NCBI RefSeq assembly: GCF_004402015.1 | Contig: NZ_SOPW01000008.1 | Location: 1 to 64,000, forward strand | Reading direction: 5' to 3' | Length of the DNA stretch: 64,000 bases | From: Filobacillus milosensis | Lineage (GTDB): Bacteria > Bacillota > Bacilli > Bacillales > Alkalibacillaceae | Part shown: positions 9,130 to 18,842 of the stretch, piece after piece | How positions within the stretch are numbered: the first letter of the stretch is position 1 | Layout of the letters: each line of letters opens with the position of its first letter | Notes under the pieces: generated by a model | The model's database searches: none | The model's input: only the letters and a program-made list of their open reading frames with translations | What the model was told of the DNA's origin: nothing | Program-made: the position numbers and the translations under genes

Positions 9130-9582
9130 CTACTTAAAATATGGAATACCTTGTAGTCCTAGCATACGTGCATATAAAAAAAGCTGACCCTTATGATGAA
9201 TTTCATGCTCGTACATTGCCTGTAAATATTCGAATTTGGTGCCTTGTAAATTTGGGAGTTCAGCCTGATTTTGTTCTTCCAATTCTTCATTTGAAATCTC
9301 TTCAAGCACTTGTTTAGTTTCTTCAGTCAAATCTTTAACCTTTTCCCTCACCTCTTTAGCCGTTTCAAACTCAGGCATATCTGGTGCTTCGTATGTCTCT
9401 GTCTTTACCATTTTTGCGAACATTAACCCTGTAGTTGAAATATGCAAAGCCATTACACCTAAAGGCATCGCTTCATCCCAAGGCTTATAATAAATTTGCT
9501 CACCATCTACTAATTCAAGTAACTTCTCTAACTTTTCTCTATGATTTAACCAATCAGATAAAAATTTTTGAACGTTAGGCAT
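9130..9582 (-). CDS. DinB family protein
   Basis: A 150-residue four-helix DinB/YfiT-like protein. The metal-binding histidines are visible as ALHIS (about residue 47) and HEIHHKGQL (about 126-134), in the usual geometry. Some DinB relatives are thiol-S-transferases using bacillithiol; most are uncharacterised. The ATG at 9582 has AAGGGGTG upstream; a GTG three codons earlier overlaps that site. It is the first gene of a two-gene operon with the small acidic protein downstream. Confidence 0.8.
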   Translation of the reverse strand: MPNVQKFLSDWLNHREKLEKLLELVDGEQIYYKPWDEAMPLGVMALHISTTGLMFAKMVKTETYEAPDMPEFETAKEVREKVKDLTEETKQVLEEISNEELEEQNQAELPNLQGTKFEYLQAMYEHEIHHKGQLFLYARMLGLQGIPYFK

Positions 9583-9678
9583 CAGCTTCACCCCTTATTT
9601 ACTTGCGATATTTATTATCTGTTTTACATTAGTTTTCTATCCACCAATTTAATTTTAAAAAATGATTACATTATAAAA

Positions 9679-9700
9679 AAGAGGTGTCACCACCTCTTCT
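9679..9700 (-). terminator. Terminator of the YjcZ-type gene
   Basis: AAGAGGTG and CACCTCTT form an 8-bp stem followed by TTTTTTAT on the minus strand. Confidence 0.8.
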
Positions 9701-9743
9701 TTATTTAAAACTTATTTTTTATTAACCACATTGGCTTCTTACT

Positions 9744-9830
9744 TTAGCAGTAGAAAGATGCACCAACAATAATTAAAAGAATAAATAGTACAACGATTAA
9801 CACGAAGCTATCGTTATATCCTCCACCCAT
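9744..9830 (-). CDS. YjcZ/SscA-family sporulation peptide (28 aa)
   Basis: A 28-residue peptide: a Gly-rich start (MGGGYNDSF), one hydrophobic helix (VLIVVLFILLIIVGA) and the C-terminal SFYC. This is the signature of the YjcZ family of tiny spore-associated membrane peptides, found in many copies in Bacillaceae. An AAGGAGGTG ribosome binding site precedes the ATG and a terminator follows. It is strong evidence that the host forms endospores. Confidence 0.9.
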   Translation of the reverse strand: MGGGYNDSFVLIVVLFILLIIVGASFYC

Positions 9831-10001
9831 AAGGAGCACCTCCTTTTATGATTATATTTCATTCTATGTAAAAGTTTAGCCTGTGGGTGGGCAAGTGCCA
9901 GAATAAAAAATATAAATTGTTATGTGCTTACAATAGTTGCGCTGTTATACTTTAAAGTTGATAAAGCACAGAAAGAAATTGTAATTAATATTATGTGTTC
10001 T

Positions 10002-10134
10002 ACGTAGAGCGAAAGGCGGTGACTCCTGCGGGAAAAGCGCGAGCCGAAAATCACGCAAAACGAACGGGAGTGAGTTTTGGGAAGTTGAGGCCGTGCCCGC
10101 GGAAAGCTTCCGCCTGTAGCGATTCGTAGAATCA
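10002..10134. repeat. GC-rich imperfect inverted repeat (Bacillaceae intergenic repeat), copy 1
   Basis: A GC-rich island in AT-rich flanks with imperfectly complementary ends: GGCGGTGACTCCTGCGGG near the left end and CCCGCGGAAAGCTTCCGCC near the right. It resembles the ERIC/REP-like 'CTCCTGCGGGAAAAGCG' elements common between genes of bacilli. It shares the CTCCTGCGGGA and CCGTGCCCGCGG words with the copies at 18.9 and 63.4 kb. Small open frames across it are not genes. Confidence 0.75.
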
Positions 10135-10163
10135 TCAATAAACTTTAACTGCACAAATAATAA

Positions 10164-10194
10164 GCACCCTAACCAAGTTGATTAGGATGCTATT
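10164..10194 (-). terminator. Terminator of yhfK
   Basis: AGCATCCTAATC and GGTTAGGGTGCTT pair with few mismatches just downstream of the yhfK stop, convergent with nothing. Confidence 0.7.
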
Positions 10195-10200
10195 TTTGTC

Positions 10201-10851
10201 TTATAATTTTTTTAGTGCTTCTTTTACTGATTCCTCACCAGAAAGCAAATCAAAGCCACGATTGAATGTTTGTTCTTCATTTATTGATGCAACTAATACA
10301 CGTGCTACATCTTCACGAGGGACCGTTGCTCGTTCAGGCAAGTTTTCGGCCACTCTTATTTTTCCAGTACCTTCTTCATTCAGTAAACCACCTGGTCTGA
10401 CAATCGTATGGTTTAATGAGCTTTGAACTAATGCTATATCTGCGTAATGTTTAGCTACATAGTAATGGCAAATCTTTTCATTCCAGTTCTCACGATTATG
10501 TGCTTGTAACGCACTAACCATTAAGAAGCGCTTCACACCTGCTTTTTCAGCAGCTTCTACCATTTTTACTGCCCCATCCAAATCGATGAGTAACGTTTTA
10601 TCTGCTCCTGTTTTGCCGCCAGAACCTGCTGCGAAAATAACAGCATCACAACCATCAGCAGCCTGAGTGAGTTGATCAACAGGACCTTCTAAATCTGCTA
10701 ATACAGCTTCTATTCCTTTTTCTTTAAATTCATTAAGCTGATCTTCTTTACGAACCATTGCTCTTACATGATGTTCATCACTTTCTTGCAACATCTCTGT
10801 TGCTTGCTTTCCTATTTGTCCATTTGCTCCTACAACTAAAACTTTCACCAT
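10201..10851 (-). CDS. yhfK: NAD(P)-binding atypical SDR protein YhfK
   Basis: A 216-residue extended/atypical short-chain dehydrogenase. The Rossmann signature VVGANGQIG is at residues 6-14, AMVRKEDQ follows the second strand, and FAAGSGGKTGADKTLLIDLDG and MVSALQAHNRENWNE match Bacillus subtilis YhfK closely as I recall it. The tyrosine-lysine pair is in YYVAKHYAD. Function is undetermined (possibly an NmrA/HSCARG-type redox sensor or epimerase). ATG with a weak upstream site; monocistronic with its own terminator. Confidence 0.85.
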   Translation of the reverse strand: MVKVLVVGANGQIGKQATEMLQESDEHHVRAMVRKEDQLNEFKEKGIEAVLADLEGPVDQLTQAADGCDAVIFAAGSGGKTGADKTLLIDLDGAVKMVEAAEKAGVKRFLMVSALQAHNRENWNEKICHYYVAKHYADIALVQSSLNHTIVRPGGLLNEEGTGKIRVAENLPERATVPREDVARVLVASINEEQTFNRGFDLLSGEESVKEALKKL

Positions 10852-10924
10852 ATCAGCTCCTTTATAAAATAGAACCTAATTAAAAGTATTTCATAAAAGA
10901 AACGGCGTATCAAAGAACTTGTTT

Positions 10925-11284
10925 TTAACTATATATCATCACTGGACCAAACAAATCAACAAAAAGTATGACATATATTATGACTCCCAAGACTAATAAC
11001 ATTTGAATGATTAATAATCCTCTAAACACTTTTAATTTTTTTATTCTATAGTATAAAGTCATGGAAATAATAGCTAAAGTTAAAATAATTGAAACTAAAA
11101 GGTTATTAATGATAGTTAAAAAGCTGTAGACCATTGGAATAAACGCTAACACATAAAATATACCCAACATTGATTCCTTAGCCTTATTAAAGTCCTTTCT
11201 AAAAATATTAACCAAAAGCTTTGTCACAAAAATGATTAGAAATAAACATAAGATATAAGGAAGAAAAATTATAAATGATTCCAT
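10925..11284 (-). CDS. Hypothetical four-helix membrane protein
   Basis: A 119-residue integral membrane protein that I cannot assign to a family. Four hydrophobic segments lie at about 5-28, 40-60, 62-80 and 88-110, separated by short Lys/Arg-rich loops (FRKDFNKAKE, YRIKKLKVFRG). There is no cysteine, histidine cluster or enzymatic motif. AGGAGGG precedes the ATG. It stands alone, divergent from the MFS transporter gene. Confidence 0.6.
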   Translation of the reverse strand: MESFIIFLPYILCLFLIIFVTKLLVNIFRKDFNKAKESMLGIFYVLAFIPMVYSFLTIINNLLVSIILTLAIISMTLYYRIKKLKVFRGLLIIQMLLVLGVIIYVILFVDLFGPVMIYS

Positions 11285-11391
11285 AAGAAACCCTCCTAAA
11301 TAGTAATATCGACAAAAGTATAAACACCTTTACTGACAACGCATTTTATTAACCTTATAATGAAACGGTAGTTCATAAAGGAGTTATCAAG

Positions 11392-12612
11392 ATGGCATTT
11401 CAGACACAAATAGGAATAAAACAAAACATCATTCAATTTACATTACTCGTATTCATTAATTTATTTGTTGGTTTCATGGTCGGTATAGAGCGAACGGTTT
11501 TGCCGATCATTGGTGAAGACATTTTCGGCCTGGCTTCAGCAAGCGCTGCTTTATCATTTATTGTGAGCTTTGGTTTTTCTAAAGCGATTATGAACTTTTT
11601 TGCTGGTGGACTTGCTGATCGTATAGGAAGACGACAAGTTTTATTAATCGGTTGGGGAATTGGGCTTTTAGTACCTCTTCTCGTTATATTCGCTCAAGCT
11701 TGGTGGGTGATTGTTTTTGCTAATGTTTTACTAGGTGTTAACCAAGGTCTCACGTGGTCGATGACACTTAATATGAAAATTGATTTAGCAAAGGGGAACC
11801 AACGTGGGATTGCAGTTGGATTTAATGAATTTGCGGGTTACCTCGGTGTTGGGGTGATGGCTGCCATTTCTGGTTATGTTGCGTCTCAAACATCACTTCG
11901 ACCTGAACCATTTTACATTGGGATTGGCATCGTTATTGTTGGATTTATCCTTTCATTATTTGCTCAAGACACTGATAAGCACGTTCAAGCCCAAGCGAAA
12001 CAACATAATGGTGATGAAAAAGAAGATTTTGATGCTAAAGAAGTGTTCAAGAAAACTACTTATAAAGATAGAGAGTTATCTACCCTTACTTTTGCCGGAC
12101 TTACTACCAATTTAAAGGATGGTATGGCTTGGGGGTTGTTCCCTGTTTTCTTAACAGCTGGCGGATTAACTGTCGGGCAGGTTGGAACTGTTGTAGCTGT
12201 TTATCCTGCAGCATGGGGTGTTTTTCAGCTGGTTACAGGTATATGGAGTGACCGAATTGGTCGGAAGGGATTAATCGTTAGCGGTATGTTTGTTCAAGCT
12301 TTATCATTATGGATGTTTGTACTGGTGGACACTTATGTCCTCTGGTTAGTAGCCGCTGTTTTACTAGGAATTGGGACAGCCATGGTCTATCCTACAATTA
12401 TTGCAGGAGTTGGTGATGCCTCTCACCCGAAATGGCGCGCTACCTCATTAGGCTATTACCGCTTTTGGCGAGATAGTGGTTATGCATTTGGCGCACTGTT
12501 TGCAGGATTATTCACAGACTTATTTGATGTCGAATGGGCCATTGGTTTAGTTGCTGTTTTGCCTTTATTAGCAGGATTAAGAGCCATACGAATGAAAGAA
12601 ACAATGAAGTAA
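11392..12612 (+). CDS. MFS transporter
   Basis: A 406-residue major facilitator with 12 hydrophobic segments. The loop 2-3 signature GGLADRIGRRQVLL is at about 70-83, and its echo GIWSDRIGRKGLIV begins the second half, confirming the two six-helix halves. A charged central loop (about residues 190-225) separates them. It resembles drug/proton antiporters of the YfmO/YttB type; the substrate is unknown. A ribosome binding site AAAGGAG precedes the ATG and a strong terminator follows. Confidence 0.88.
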   Translation: MAFQTQIGIKQNIIQFTLLVFINLFVGFMVGIERTVLPIIGEDIFGLASASAALSFIVSFGFSKAIMNFFAGGLADRIGRRQVLLIGWGIGLLVPLLVIFAQAWWVIVFANVLLGVNQGLTWSMTLNMKIDLAKGNQRGIAVGFNEFAGYLGVGVMAAISGYVASQTSLRPEPFYIGIGIVIVGFILSLFAQDTDKHVQAQAKQHNGDEKEDFDAKEVFKKTTYKDRELSTLTFAGLTTNLKDGMAWGLFPVFLTAGGLTVGQVGTVVAVYPAAWGVFQLVTGIWSDRIGRKGLIVSGMFVQALSLWMFVLVDTYVLWLVAAVLLGIGTAMVYPTIIAGVGDASHPKWRATSLGYYRFWRDSGYAFGALFAGLFTDLFDVEWAIGLVAVLPLLAGLRAIRMKETMK

Positions 12613-12614
12613 TT

Positions 12615-12651
12615 AAAAGCACTCCGCGTTTTTTAACGCGAGTGCTTTTTT
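12615..12651 (+). terminator. Terminator after the MFS gene
   Basis: AAAAGCACTC(CGCGTT) and (AACGCG)AGTGCTTTT form a long stem followed by T residues. Confidence 0.88.
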
Positions 12652-12708
12652 GGGTAATTTTGTTATAATGAAGTAGTTCATTTTGTACATAAAAAGGAGA
12701 GAACTATC

Positions 12709-13191
12709 ATGCGACAGCCTCCAAAACATAGAATTGCTGAAGAAGCGATAAAGGCCTGGAGATTAACAGCTTTTCTATTTTTGTTTATACCTATCGCAAT
12801 CACCATCGGGGCGTTTATTTTAGAACATTTTGTTGACTTTATATCCATATGGATTCCTATTATTTTAATTATCGTTACAATCATTGATGTCATCGTAACA
12901 CCTTTTGTGATCCCTAAGTTACGTTGGCGTAGGTGGAAATACGAGATTTTAGATCAAGAGATTTACATACAACATGGAATACTCATCGTCACTCAAAGCG
13001 TCATTCCTATGGCCCGAGTACAACATGTGGACACGAAGCAAGGTCTTATTTTATCAAACTATCAATTAGCGACTCTTACTATTACAACGGCTGCCACTAC
13101 CCACGAGATTCCAGCCTTACGTGAAGAAGAAGCAGCTAATTTAAGAGATTTAATTTCTGAGTTAGCAAGGGTGGAACAAGATGATGTCTAA
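12709..13191 (+). CDS. ydbS: PH-domain membrane protein YdbS
   Basis: A 160-residue membrane protein with two transmembrane helices (about 24-45 and 48-68) and a bacterial PH-like (bPH2, DUF304) domain: KYEILDQEIYIQHGI, then VIPMARVQHVDTKQG, the RIQ-type signature. It overlaps the start of ydbT by 11 bases, the standard ydbS-ydbT pair. In Bacillus velezensis and B. subtilis these proteins are linked to resistance to antimicrobial peptides and polyketides, although the mechanism is not settled. Ribosome binding site AAAGGAGAG. Confidence 0.88.
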   Translation: MRQPPKHRIAEEAIKAWRLTAFLFLFIPIAITIGAFILEHFVDFISIWIPIILIIVTIIDVIVTPFVIPKLRWRRWKYEILDQEIYIQHGILIVTQSVIPMARVQHVDTKQGLILSNYQLATLTITTAATTHEIPALREEEAANLRDLISELARVEQDDV

Positions 13192-14617
13192 TCCTAAACA
13201 CTTACACCCTCTATCTATTATTTTCACGTTATTTAAAGCTTATAAAAATGCTTTTTACGGTTTATTACCGATTATTGTACTCGCCATAGGTGATGGGTTT
13301 TTAGGGTGGACAATTTTAGGCTTGGGTGTTCTAACTATTGCTTTTATCATATATGCATTGATCAGTTGGCGTCGCTTTTCTTATGAAGTTGATTCAGAAC
13401 AGTTACACATTCAAAAAGGTATTTTGATAAAGAAAAATCGATATATTTCTAAGCATCGTATTCAATCTATTGACCTGTCTCAGAGTATTATTCACCGCCC
13501 TTTTGGACTTACGAAAGTCGACATTGAAACGGCTGGTAGTGACAAGGATGTGGATGCAAATTTAAGTGCAGTTACGATGACTGAGGGGAGACATATTCAA
13601 GATGTACTCAAAGGAATGAAACAACAAACGGCGGTTTTTGATGAAAGTAAAGAACTATCTAATGAACCACATCGATTAGTTTCCAATCGTGAATTGTTAA
13701 TTGCTGGAGCCACCTCTGGCAGTATCGGGGTAATTCTTGGTTTATTTGGATTATTATTTAGTCAGCTTGAAAATTTGATTCCCAATCAATTATTTAATGC
13801 GACCACAACTTGGTTATTTTCCCAGGCGTTAGAAACAATTGTATTTCTTGTTCTTCTAATTGTGCTTAGTTTATGGCTTTTGGGAATATTAGGTGTTTTT
13901 ATTAAATATGGCCAATTTAAAATCATTCGTTACGATAAAGAGCTATTTATTACTAGAGGACTACTAGAGAAAAAACAAATGACTATTCCTTTAAAAAGAA
14001 TTCAAGCTGTTGGTATTGAAGAGAGTTTAACCAGGCAGCCCTTTGGTTTAGCTACCGTATACGTGGTTATTGCAGGTGGAGAAATTGGTCAAACGGCTGA
14101 TACTCACACATTGCTATTTCCAGTATTAAAAAAGTCTAAAATCCAACTGTTTCTAAACCGAATTTTGCCTGAATATGCAGATGTGACTAATGACATTCAC
14201 CCTGTTCCAAAACGGTCTATTCCTTATTATTTATTAAGATCACTCATTCTTCCAACATTGATTGTCGTTGGATCATCATTATTCTTTATTCCGAGTGTAT
14301 GGATATATATGATGACCTTAATTTTACTGGCTATTATTTTGGGACTATTAAACCATCGTGATGCAGGCTATAACTTAGACCAAAAGTTTTTAACTATTCG
14401 TTTTCGAAGATTTACTAAAGAGACAGTCATTATTCCCAGTAAACGGATTCAGGCGATAGAAACTAAACACCATTTCTTACATCACAAACAAAACCTAAAA
14501 ACTTTCAAGGTATCTATATTAAGCAAAATGTCAGGTCGCCATCTGTGGGTTAAAGAATTAGATTCCGATAGCAATGATGAGATTTATGACTGGTTCCAAG
14601 GTGATGCACAAACCTGA
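13181..14617 (+). CDS. ydbT: PH-domain membrane protein YdbT
   Basis: A 478-residue protein built of three bPH2 domains, each after a pair of transmembrane helices: KNRYISKHRIQSIDLSQS (about 85-102), KKQMTIPLKRIQAVGIE (about 265-281) and KETVIIPSKRIQAIETK (about 425-441). Length and three-domain plan match YdbT. It starts with ATGATG inside the end of ydbS, so it is translationally coupled. Proposed role is envelope protection with YdbS. A terminator follows 20 bases after the stop. Confidence 0.88.
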   Translation: MMSNPKHLHPLSIIFTLFKAYKNAFYGLLPIIVLAIGDGFLGWTILGLGVLTIAFIIYALISWRRFSYEVDSEQLHIQKGILIKKNRYISKHRIQSIDLSQSIIHRPFGLTKVDIETAGSDKDVDANLSAVTMTEGRHIQDVLKGMKQQTAVFDESKELSNEPHRLVSNRELLIAGATSGSIGVILGLFGLLFSQLENLIPNQLFNATTTWLFSQALETIVFLVLLIVLSLWLLGILGVFIKYGQFKIIRYDKELFITRGLLEKKQMTIPLKRIQAVGIEESLTRQPFGLATVYVVIAGGEIGQTADTHTLLFPVLKKSKIQLFLNRILPEYADVTNDIHPVPKRSIPYYLLRSLILPTLIVVGSSLFFIPSVWIYMMTLILLAIILGLLNHRDAGYNLDQKFLTIRFRRFTKETVIIPSKRIQAIETKHHFLHHKQNLKTFKVSILSKMSGRHLWVKELDSDSNDEIYDWFQGDAQT

Positions 14618-14635
14618 CTTAGTCTGATGCACATT

Positions 14636-14667
14636 AACAGGACTTAGATATTCTAAGTCCTGTTTTT
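14636..14667 (+). terminator. Terminator of ydbST
   Basis: AACAGGACTTAGA and TCTAAGTCCTGTT form the stem, followed by TTTT. Confidence 0.85.
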
Positions 14668-14766
14668 TGGGGATAAAATTCAAACTAAAACTTTTAAATA
14701 CGAGTTTTTAAAGGACAATATTAGGGAAAACGTACTATTACAAAGGAAAAAGGAGCTACCACAAAT

Positions 14767-15456
14767 ATGTTAAATACACTTAAATCAATCCCTGCTAGAA
14801 CTTATATTTTAATTTTACTCGCACTATTGATAATTGGTGGAGGATTTTATTTTTTTACTGAATTAGGTGAGACAGTCCTAGAGGAAGAAAAATTCAAGAT
14901 TGACCTATGGGCATCAAACTTTTTCAATGACATTTCATCCCCTGAACTGATCACATTCTTTGGATGGGTGACAGAACTTGGTTCAGTATGGGCGTTAACA
15001 GTGGGCTCCTTCATAATGGTCGGGATTTTATGGTATTTTTATAATCGATATAAATGGAGAATTGTCTATTTTGCCATTGCAATGATTGGGGTTTCCGCTT
15101 TGGTTACAGGTTTGAAAGCAGCTTTTAGCCGCAAACGCCCTAACATAATCGAACAATACGACGGGACAGGATATAGCTTTCCAAGTGGGCACTCAACCGC
15201 GCCAGTAGTGTTTTACGGATTTATTATTTACTTAGTTATGCGAAGCCGATTTAATAAAATAGCAAAATGGTTAATCAATGTGTTGTTGATGTTATTGATA
15301 TTAGCCATTGCAGTAAGCCGACTTCCGCTCGGGGTTCATTACTTTACAGATGTTTTGGGAGGATTGAGTCTCGGGCTTATTTGGCTTGTTAGTTGTATAT
15401 CAATTCTGGAAATTACCTTATGGCACACAAATAAGAAAACAAAAAAGGAGATATAA
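14767..15456 (+). CDS. PAP2 family phosphatase (undecaprenyl-diphosphatase-like)
   Basis: A 229-residue membrane phosphatase. The three PAP2 catalytic motifs are present: KAAFSRKRPN (about 118-127), SFPSGHSTAP (about 138-147) and SRLPLGVHYFTDVLGG (about 180-195). Hydrophobic segments flank them at about 12-30, 70-90, 98-118, 152-172 and 200-220. Likely substrates are undecaprenyl pyrophosphate or phosphatidic/phosphatidylglycerol phosphates (BcrC/YodM-like). Ribosome binding site AAAAGGAG. Monocistronic. Confidence 0.88.
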   Translation: MLNTLKSIPARTYILILLALLIIGGGFYFFTELGETVLEEEKFKIDLWASNFFNDISSPELITFFGWVTELGSVWALTVGSFIMVGILWYFYNRYKWRIVYFAIAMIGVSALVTGLKAAFSRKRPNIIEQYDGTGYSFPSGHSTAPVVFYGFIIYLVMRSRFNKIAKWLINVLLMLLILAIAVSRLPLGVHYFTDVLGGLSLGLIWLVSCISILEITLWHTNKKTKKEI

Positions 15457-15492
15457 AATCACTGCCCCTTGTAGATATATTGGGTGAAAATA

Positions 15493-15524
15493 AAATCCAC
15501 ATGCCTTTAGCATGTGGATTTCCT
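15493..15524. terminator. Bidirectional terminator
   Basis: AAATCCACATGC and GCATGTGGATTT form a stem between the convergent PAP2 and trhO genes. Confidence 0.85.
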
Positions 15525-15528
15525 TATA

Positions 15529-16506
15529 TTAAGCACGTTGTATTTGTTGTGCTTCGTATTCTTCAATTTTTCTTAATTGCTCTTGAACTTCTTCTTCTGA
15601 AAGATCATGTTCTTCGATATATAGATTGCGCTTAGAAGTACGACATTCGTGAGTACATCCGCGCATGAAGAAGTGTTCGTTTTCTTCAGAGCAGATAATT
15701 TGTTTATTACATTCAGGGTTTGCACAGTTTACATAGCGTTCGCAAGGTTCATCTGTGAAGTAGTCACGACCAACAACAACATGTTCTTTTTGGTTTACGG
15801 GTACACTAATACGTTCATCGAACACGTACATCTTACCGTCCCAAAGCTCACCTTGAACTTCTGGGTCTTTTGCATAAGTCGCAATACCACCATGAAGTTG
15901 GTTAACATCTTCAAAGCCTTCTTTTTTCAACCAACCAGAAAACTTCTCACAGCGAATCCCGCCAGTACAGTAAGTTAGAATGCGTTTACCTTCAAGCATC
16001 TCTTTATTTTCTTGAACCCATTCAGGTAGATCCTTAAATGTTTTAATATCCGGACGAATCGCGCCACGGAAATGGCCTAGGTCATATTCATAGTCATTAC
16101 GCGCATCCAACACGATTGTGTCTTCATCTTGTAATAACTTTTTGAACTCTTTAGGCTCTAAATAGTTACCCGTTAATTCGTTTGGATCGATATCATCTTC
16201 TAAGCGAAGACTTACAATTTCTGGACGATGACGCACATGCATTTTTTTAAAAGCATGTCCATCAGCTTCGTCAATCTTGAATACCATATCTTCAAAACGT
16301 GGATCCTGACGAAGCTCTTCCATATATTTGTCTGTTTGTTCGATGGTACCAGACACTGTACCATTAATACCTTCTTCCGCGATTAAAATACGTCCTTTTA
16401 AACCGAGATCCTTACAGAATTTCAAATGATCGTTTGTCAATTCTTCCGGATTGTCGATGTGAACGTACTTATAATACAGTAATACGCGATAAGTTTTATC
16501 TCCCAT
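15529..16506 (-). CDS. trhO: tRNA uridine-34 hydroxylase TrhO (rhodanese-fold)
   Basis: A 325-residue member of the YceA/YbfQ family. It has an N-terminal acylphosphatase-like domain ([15 protein letters not shown]), a rhodanese domain with the active-site loop [13 protein letters not shown], and a C-terminal Cys-rich zinc segment ([15 protein letters not shown]). TrhO makes 5-hydroxyuridine at the tRNA wobble position from prephenate-independent oxygen chemistry. I start at the ATG at 16506 (MGDKTYRV), since GAGGTGG lies eight bases upstream and the longer frame has a non-conserved N-terminus. Monocistronic. Confidence 0.9.
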   Translation of the reverse strand: MGDKTYRVLLYYKYVHIDNPEELTNDHLKFCKDLGLKGRILIAEEGINGTVSGTIEQTDKYMEELRQDPRFEDMVFKIDEADGHAFKKMHVRHRPEIVSLRLEDDIDPNELTGNYLEPKEFKKLLQDEDTIVLDARNDYEYDLGHFRGAIRPDIKTFKDLPEWVQENKEMLEGKRILTYCTGGIRCEKFSGWLKKEGFEDVNQLHGGIATYAKDPEVQGELWDGKMYVFDERISVPVNQKEHVVVGRDYFTDEPCERYVNCANPECNKQIICSEENEHFFMRGCTHECRTSKRNLYIEEHDLSEEEVQEQLRKIEEYEAQQIQRA

Positions 16507-16695
16507 AAATAAAACCACCTCATAATTGAATTTTCTTACGTATAAGTACGTAGAATGATTTTTCCAAGCATAAATTTTACAACAAAATGACTTTCTTTTC
16601 AATTGAAAAATTTAGGAACACCCTATTAACAGTCTTTATTTTTATTGAAAAACAAATTATGATGAAATTGAGAAACAAATGAAGGATGAGTACAA

Positions 16696-18840
16696 ATGAA
16701 TCAAGCTCTAAATAAATTAAATGAATTATTCGGTTATTCCAGTTTTCGCCCTGGTCAAGAAGAAGTAATTAATCATGTATTCAATCATGACAGCACCTTA
16801 GCCGTGATGCCTACGGGTGGAGGAAAATCAATTTGTTACCAAATTCCAAGCCTCGTCATGAACGGTACAAGTATTATTATCTCTCCACTTATTTCATTAA
16901 TGAAAGATCAAGTCGATTCTATGAGAACGCTTGGAGTTGAGGCGGCCTATTTAAACAGTTCTTTAAGTCCAGTTGAACAAGAACAAGTCCTTCAAAAGAT
17001 GGTTAACGGAGAATATAACATGATCTTCGTTGCCCCTGAACGATTTGAATCCGCAGCCTTTACTAACGCGCTAAATAAAATATCTATATCGTTGATTGCT
17101 TTTGATGAAGCACATTGTATTTCACAATGGGGGCATGACTTCAGGCCAAGCTACCGCTCCATCATTTCCCGTATAGAAAGTTTATCACAACAACCTCCAA
17201 TCATGGCTTTAACTGCAACAGCTACCACTCAAGTCATTACGGATATACAATCAATCTTAAATATCGAACCAAAACATACGGTCATTACTGGTTTTACTAG
17301 AGAGAACCTGTCATTCAATGTGCTAAAAGGCGTTAATAAAAAGGATTTTATCATCGACTATGTGAAAAATCATGCGAATGATTCAGGCATTGTTTACACA
17401 CCGACTCGTAAATTAACAGATCAAGTATATACATTATTAAATGAAAAGAAATTTAAAGTCGAACGCTACCACGCCGGTATGTCTGAAGCTGAACGCCAGG
17501 AAGCTCAAACGGCTTTTATTAACGATGATATTGCAGTTATGGTCGCAACCAACGCATTTGGCATGGGGATTAACAAATCCAATGTAAGATATATTCTTCA
17601 CTATTCACTGCCGATGAACCTGGAATCTTACTATCAGGAGGCAGGCCGTGCTGGACGTGACGGCATTGAAAGTGAATGTCATCTATTATTTTCAGCTCAA
17701 GATATTCAATTACAGAAATTCTTAATTGAACAATCATCAGATGAAAATAAGAAAAACAGTGAATATCAAAAGTTACAGGACATGATCAACTACTGCCATA
17801 CGAACCAATGTTTGCAGCAATATATTTTGGAATATTTTAGTGATGACATTAATCCTGAACCATGTGGTAAATGCAGTAACTGTCGTCAAGGTGATCAAAA
17901 AGAAGATGTCACGAAAGAAGCCCAAATGGTGCTGTCTTGTGTGAAGCGAATGAATGAGCGATTCGGTGTCAGTCTAACAGCTAAAGTTCTTAAAGGTTCT
18001 AAGAGTCAAAAGGTTAAAGACTTCAATTTTCAAACGTTATCGACCTATGGCCTTCTAAAACAATATAAAGAAAAAGAAATTGTGAACCTTATTAATTATC
18101 TAGTTGCAGATGGCTATCTCAAAATCACTGATGCACAATTTCCAGTATTAAATTTGACCGCTAAATCTGTCATGGTTCTAAAAGGTGAAGAGCAGGTTTG
18201 GGTGCCAATCAAGGCTGAATCTAAGCAAAGTCACACGTATTCAGATGATCTATTTGAAGTGTTAAGAGAGTTAAGACGAGAGATTGCACAAGAACAAGGT
18301 GTTCCGCCTTTCATGATTTTTGCAGACTCAACGTTAAAAGAGCTGGCAAAGTATGTACCAGACACGGAATCAGCCACGCTCCAAATTAAAGGAATTGGCG
18401 AAAAGAAGTATGAACTTTTTGGTGAGGCATTCTTAGAAAAACTGATTGAATTCCGTAAAAAACATGAAGGTGAACTTAAGGTAGAAAACAATCACAGTGA
18501 AGGTACAACTATTTTGAAAAAGAAATCAAAACAAGATGACCAGCCAAGTCACCTTGTTTCCTTTCAGCTTTTTCAGAACGGTCAATCCATTAAAGACATC
18601 GCTAAAGAAAGAGGTTTAACAACTCTCACGATTGAAAACCATCTATTTAAAGCATATAGAGAAGGTTATGAGTTGGACTTAGAACAGTTTTTCAATAAGG
18701 AAGAAGAACAAATGATATTAAATCAAATAGATGATGAATCTGATGAGCCCGTTAAACTAAAATCGATCAAAGAGCAGTTATCTGAGGACATAACCTATAT
18801 GATGATTAGGGCTGTTTTAACTAAGCATGAGATTGTTTAG
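16696..18840 (+). CDS. recQ: ATP-dependent DNA helicase RecQ
   Basis: A 714-residue 3'-5' DNA helicase. Walker A (MPTGGGKS) is at about 38-45, FDEAHCISQWGHDFRPSY carries the DEAH box and aromatic-rich loop, and QEAGRAGRDG is motif VI. A four-Cys zinc site follows (CHTNQC...CGKCSNC), then winged-helix RQC, HRDC (about 515-590) and an extra C-terminal helix-turn-helix extension (about 620-714). It is longer than B. subtilis RecQ (591), as in bacilli with the RecQ/HTH_40 tail. Acts in recombinational repair and fork restart. Ribosome binding site GAAGGATGA. Confidence 0.93.
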   Translation: MNQALNKLNELFGYSSFRPGQEEVINHVFNHDSTLAVMPTGGGKSICYQIPSLVMNGTSIIISPLISLMKDQVDSMRTLGVEAAYLNSSLSPVEQEQVLQKMVNGEYNMIFVAPERFESAAFTNALNKISISLIAFDEAHCISQWGHDFRPSYRSIISRIESLSQQPPIMALTATATTQVITDIQSILNIEPKHTVITGFTRENLSFNVLKGVNKKDFIIDYVKNHANDSGIVYTPTRKLTDQVYTLLNEKKFKVERYHAGMSEAERQEAQTAFINDDIAVMVATNAFGMGINKSNVRYILHYSLPMNLESYYQEAGRAGRDGIESECHLLFSAQDIQLQKFLIEQSSDENKKNSEYQKLQDMINYCHTNQCLQQYILEYFSDDINPEPCGKCSNCRQGDQKEDVTKEAQMVLSCVKRMNERFGVSLTAKVLKGSKSQKVKDFNFQTLSTYGLLKQYKEKEIVNLINYLVADGYLKITDAQFPVLNLTAKSVMVLKGEEQVWVPIKAESKQSHTYSDDLFEVLRELRREIAQEQGVPPFMIFADSTLKELAKYVPDTESATLQIKGIGEKKYELFGEAFLEKLIEFRKKHEGELKVENNHSEGTTILKKKSKQDDQPSHLVSFQLFQNGQSIKDIAKERGLTTLTIENHLFKAYREGYELDLEQFFNKEEEQMILNQIDDESDEPVKLKSIKEQLSEDITYMMIRAVLTKHEIV

Positions 18841-18842
18841 TT

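Noticed and set aside
9920-10154. Two overlapping minus-strand frames of about 70 codons
   Set aside because: They run through the GC-rich intergenic repeat and lack ribosome binding sites.
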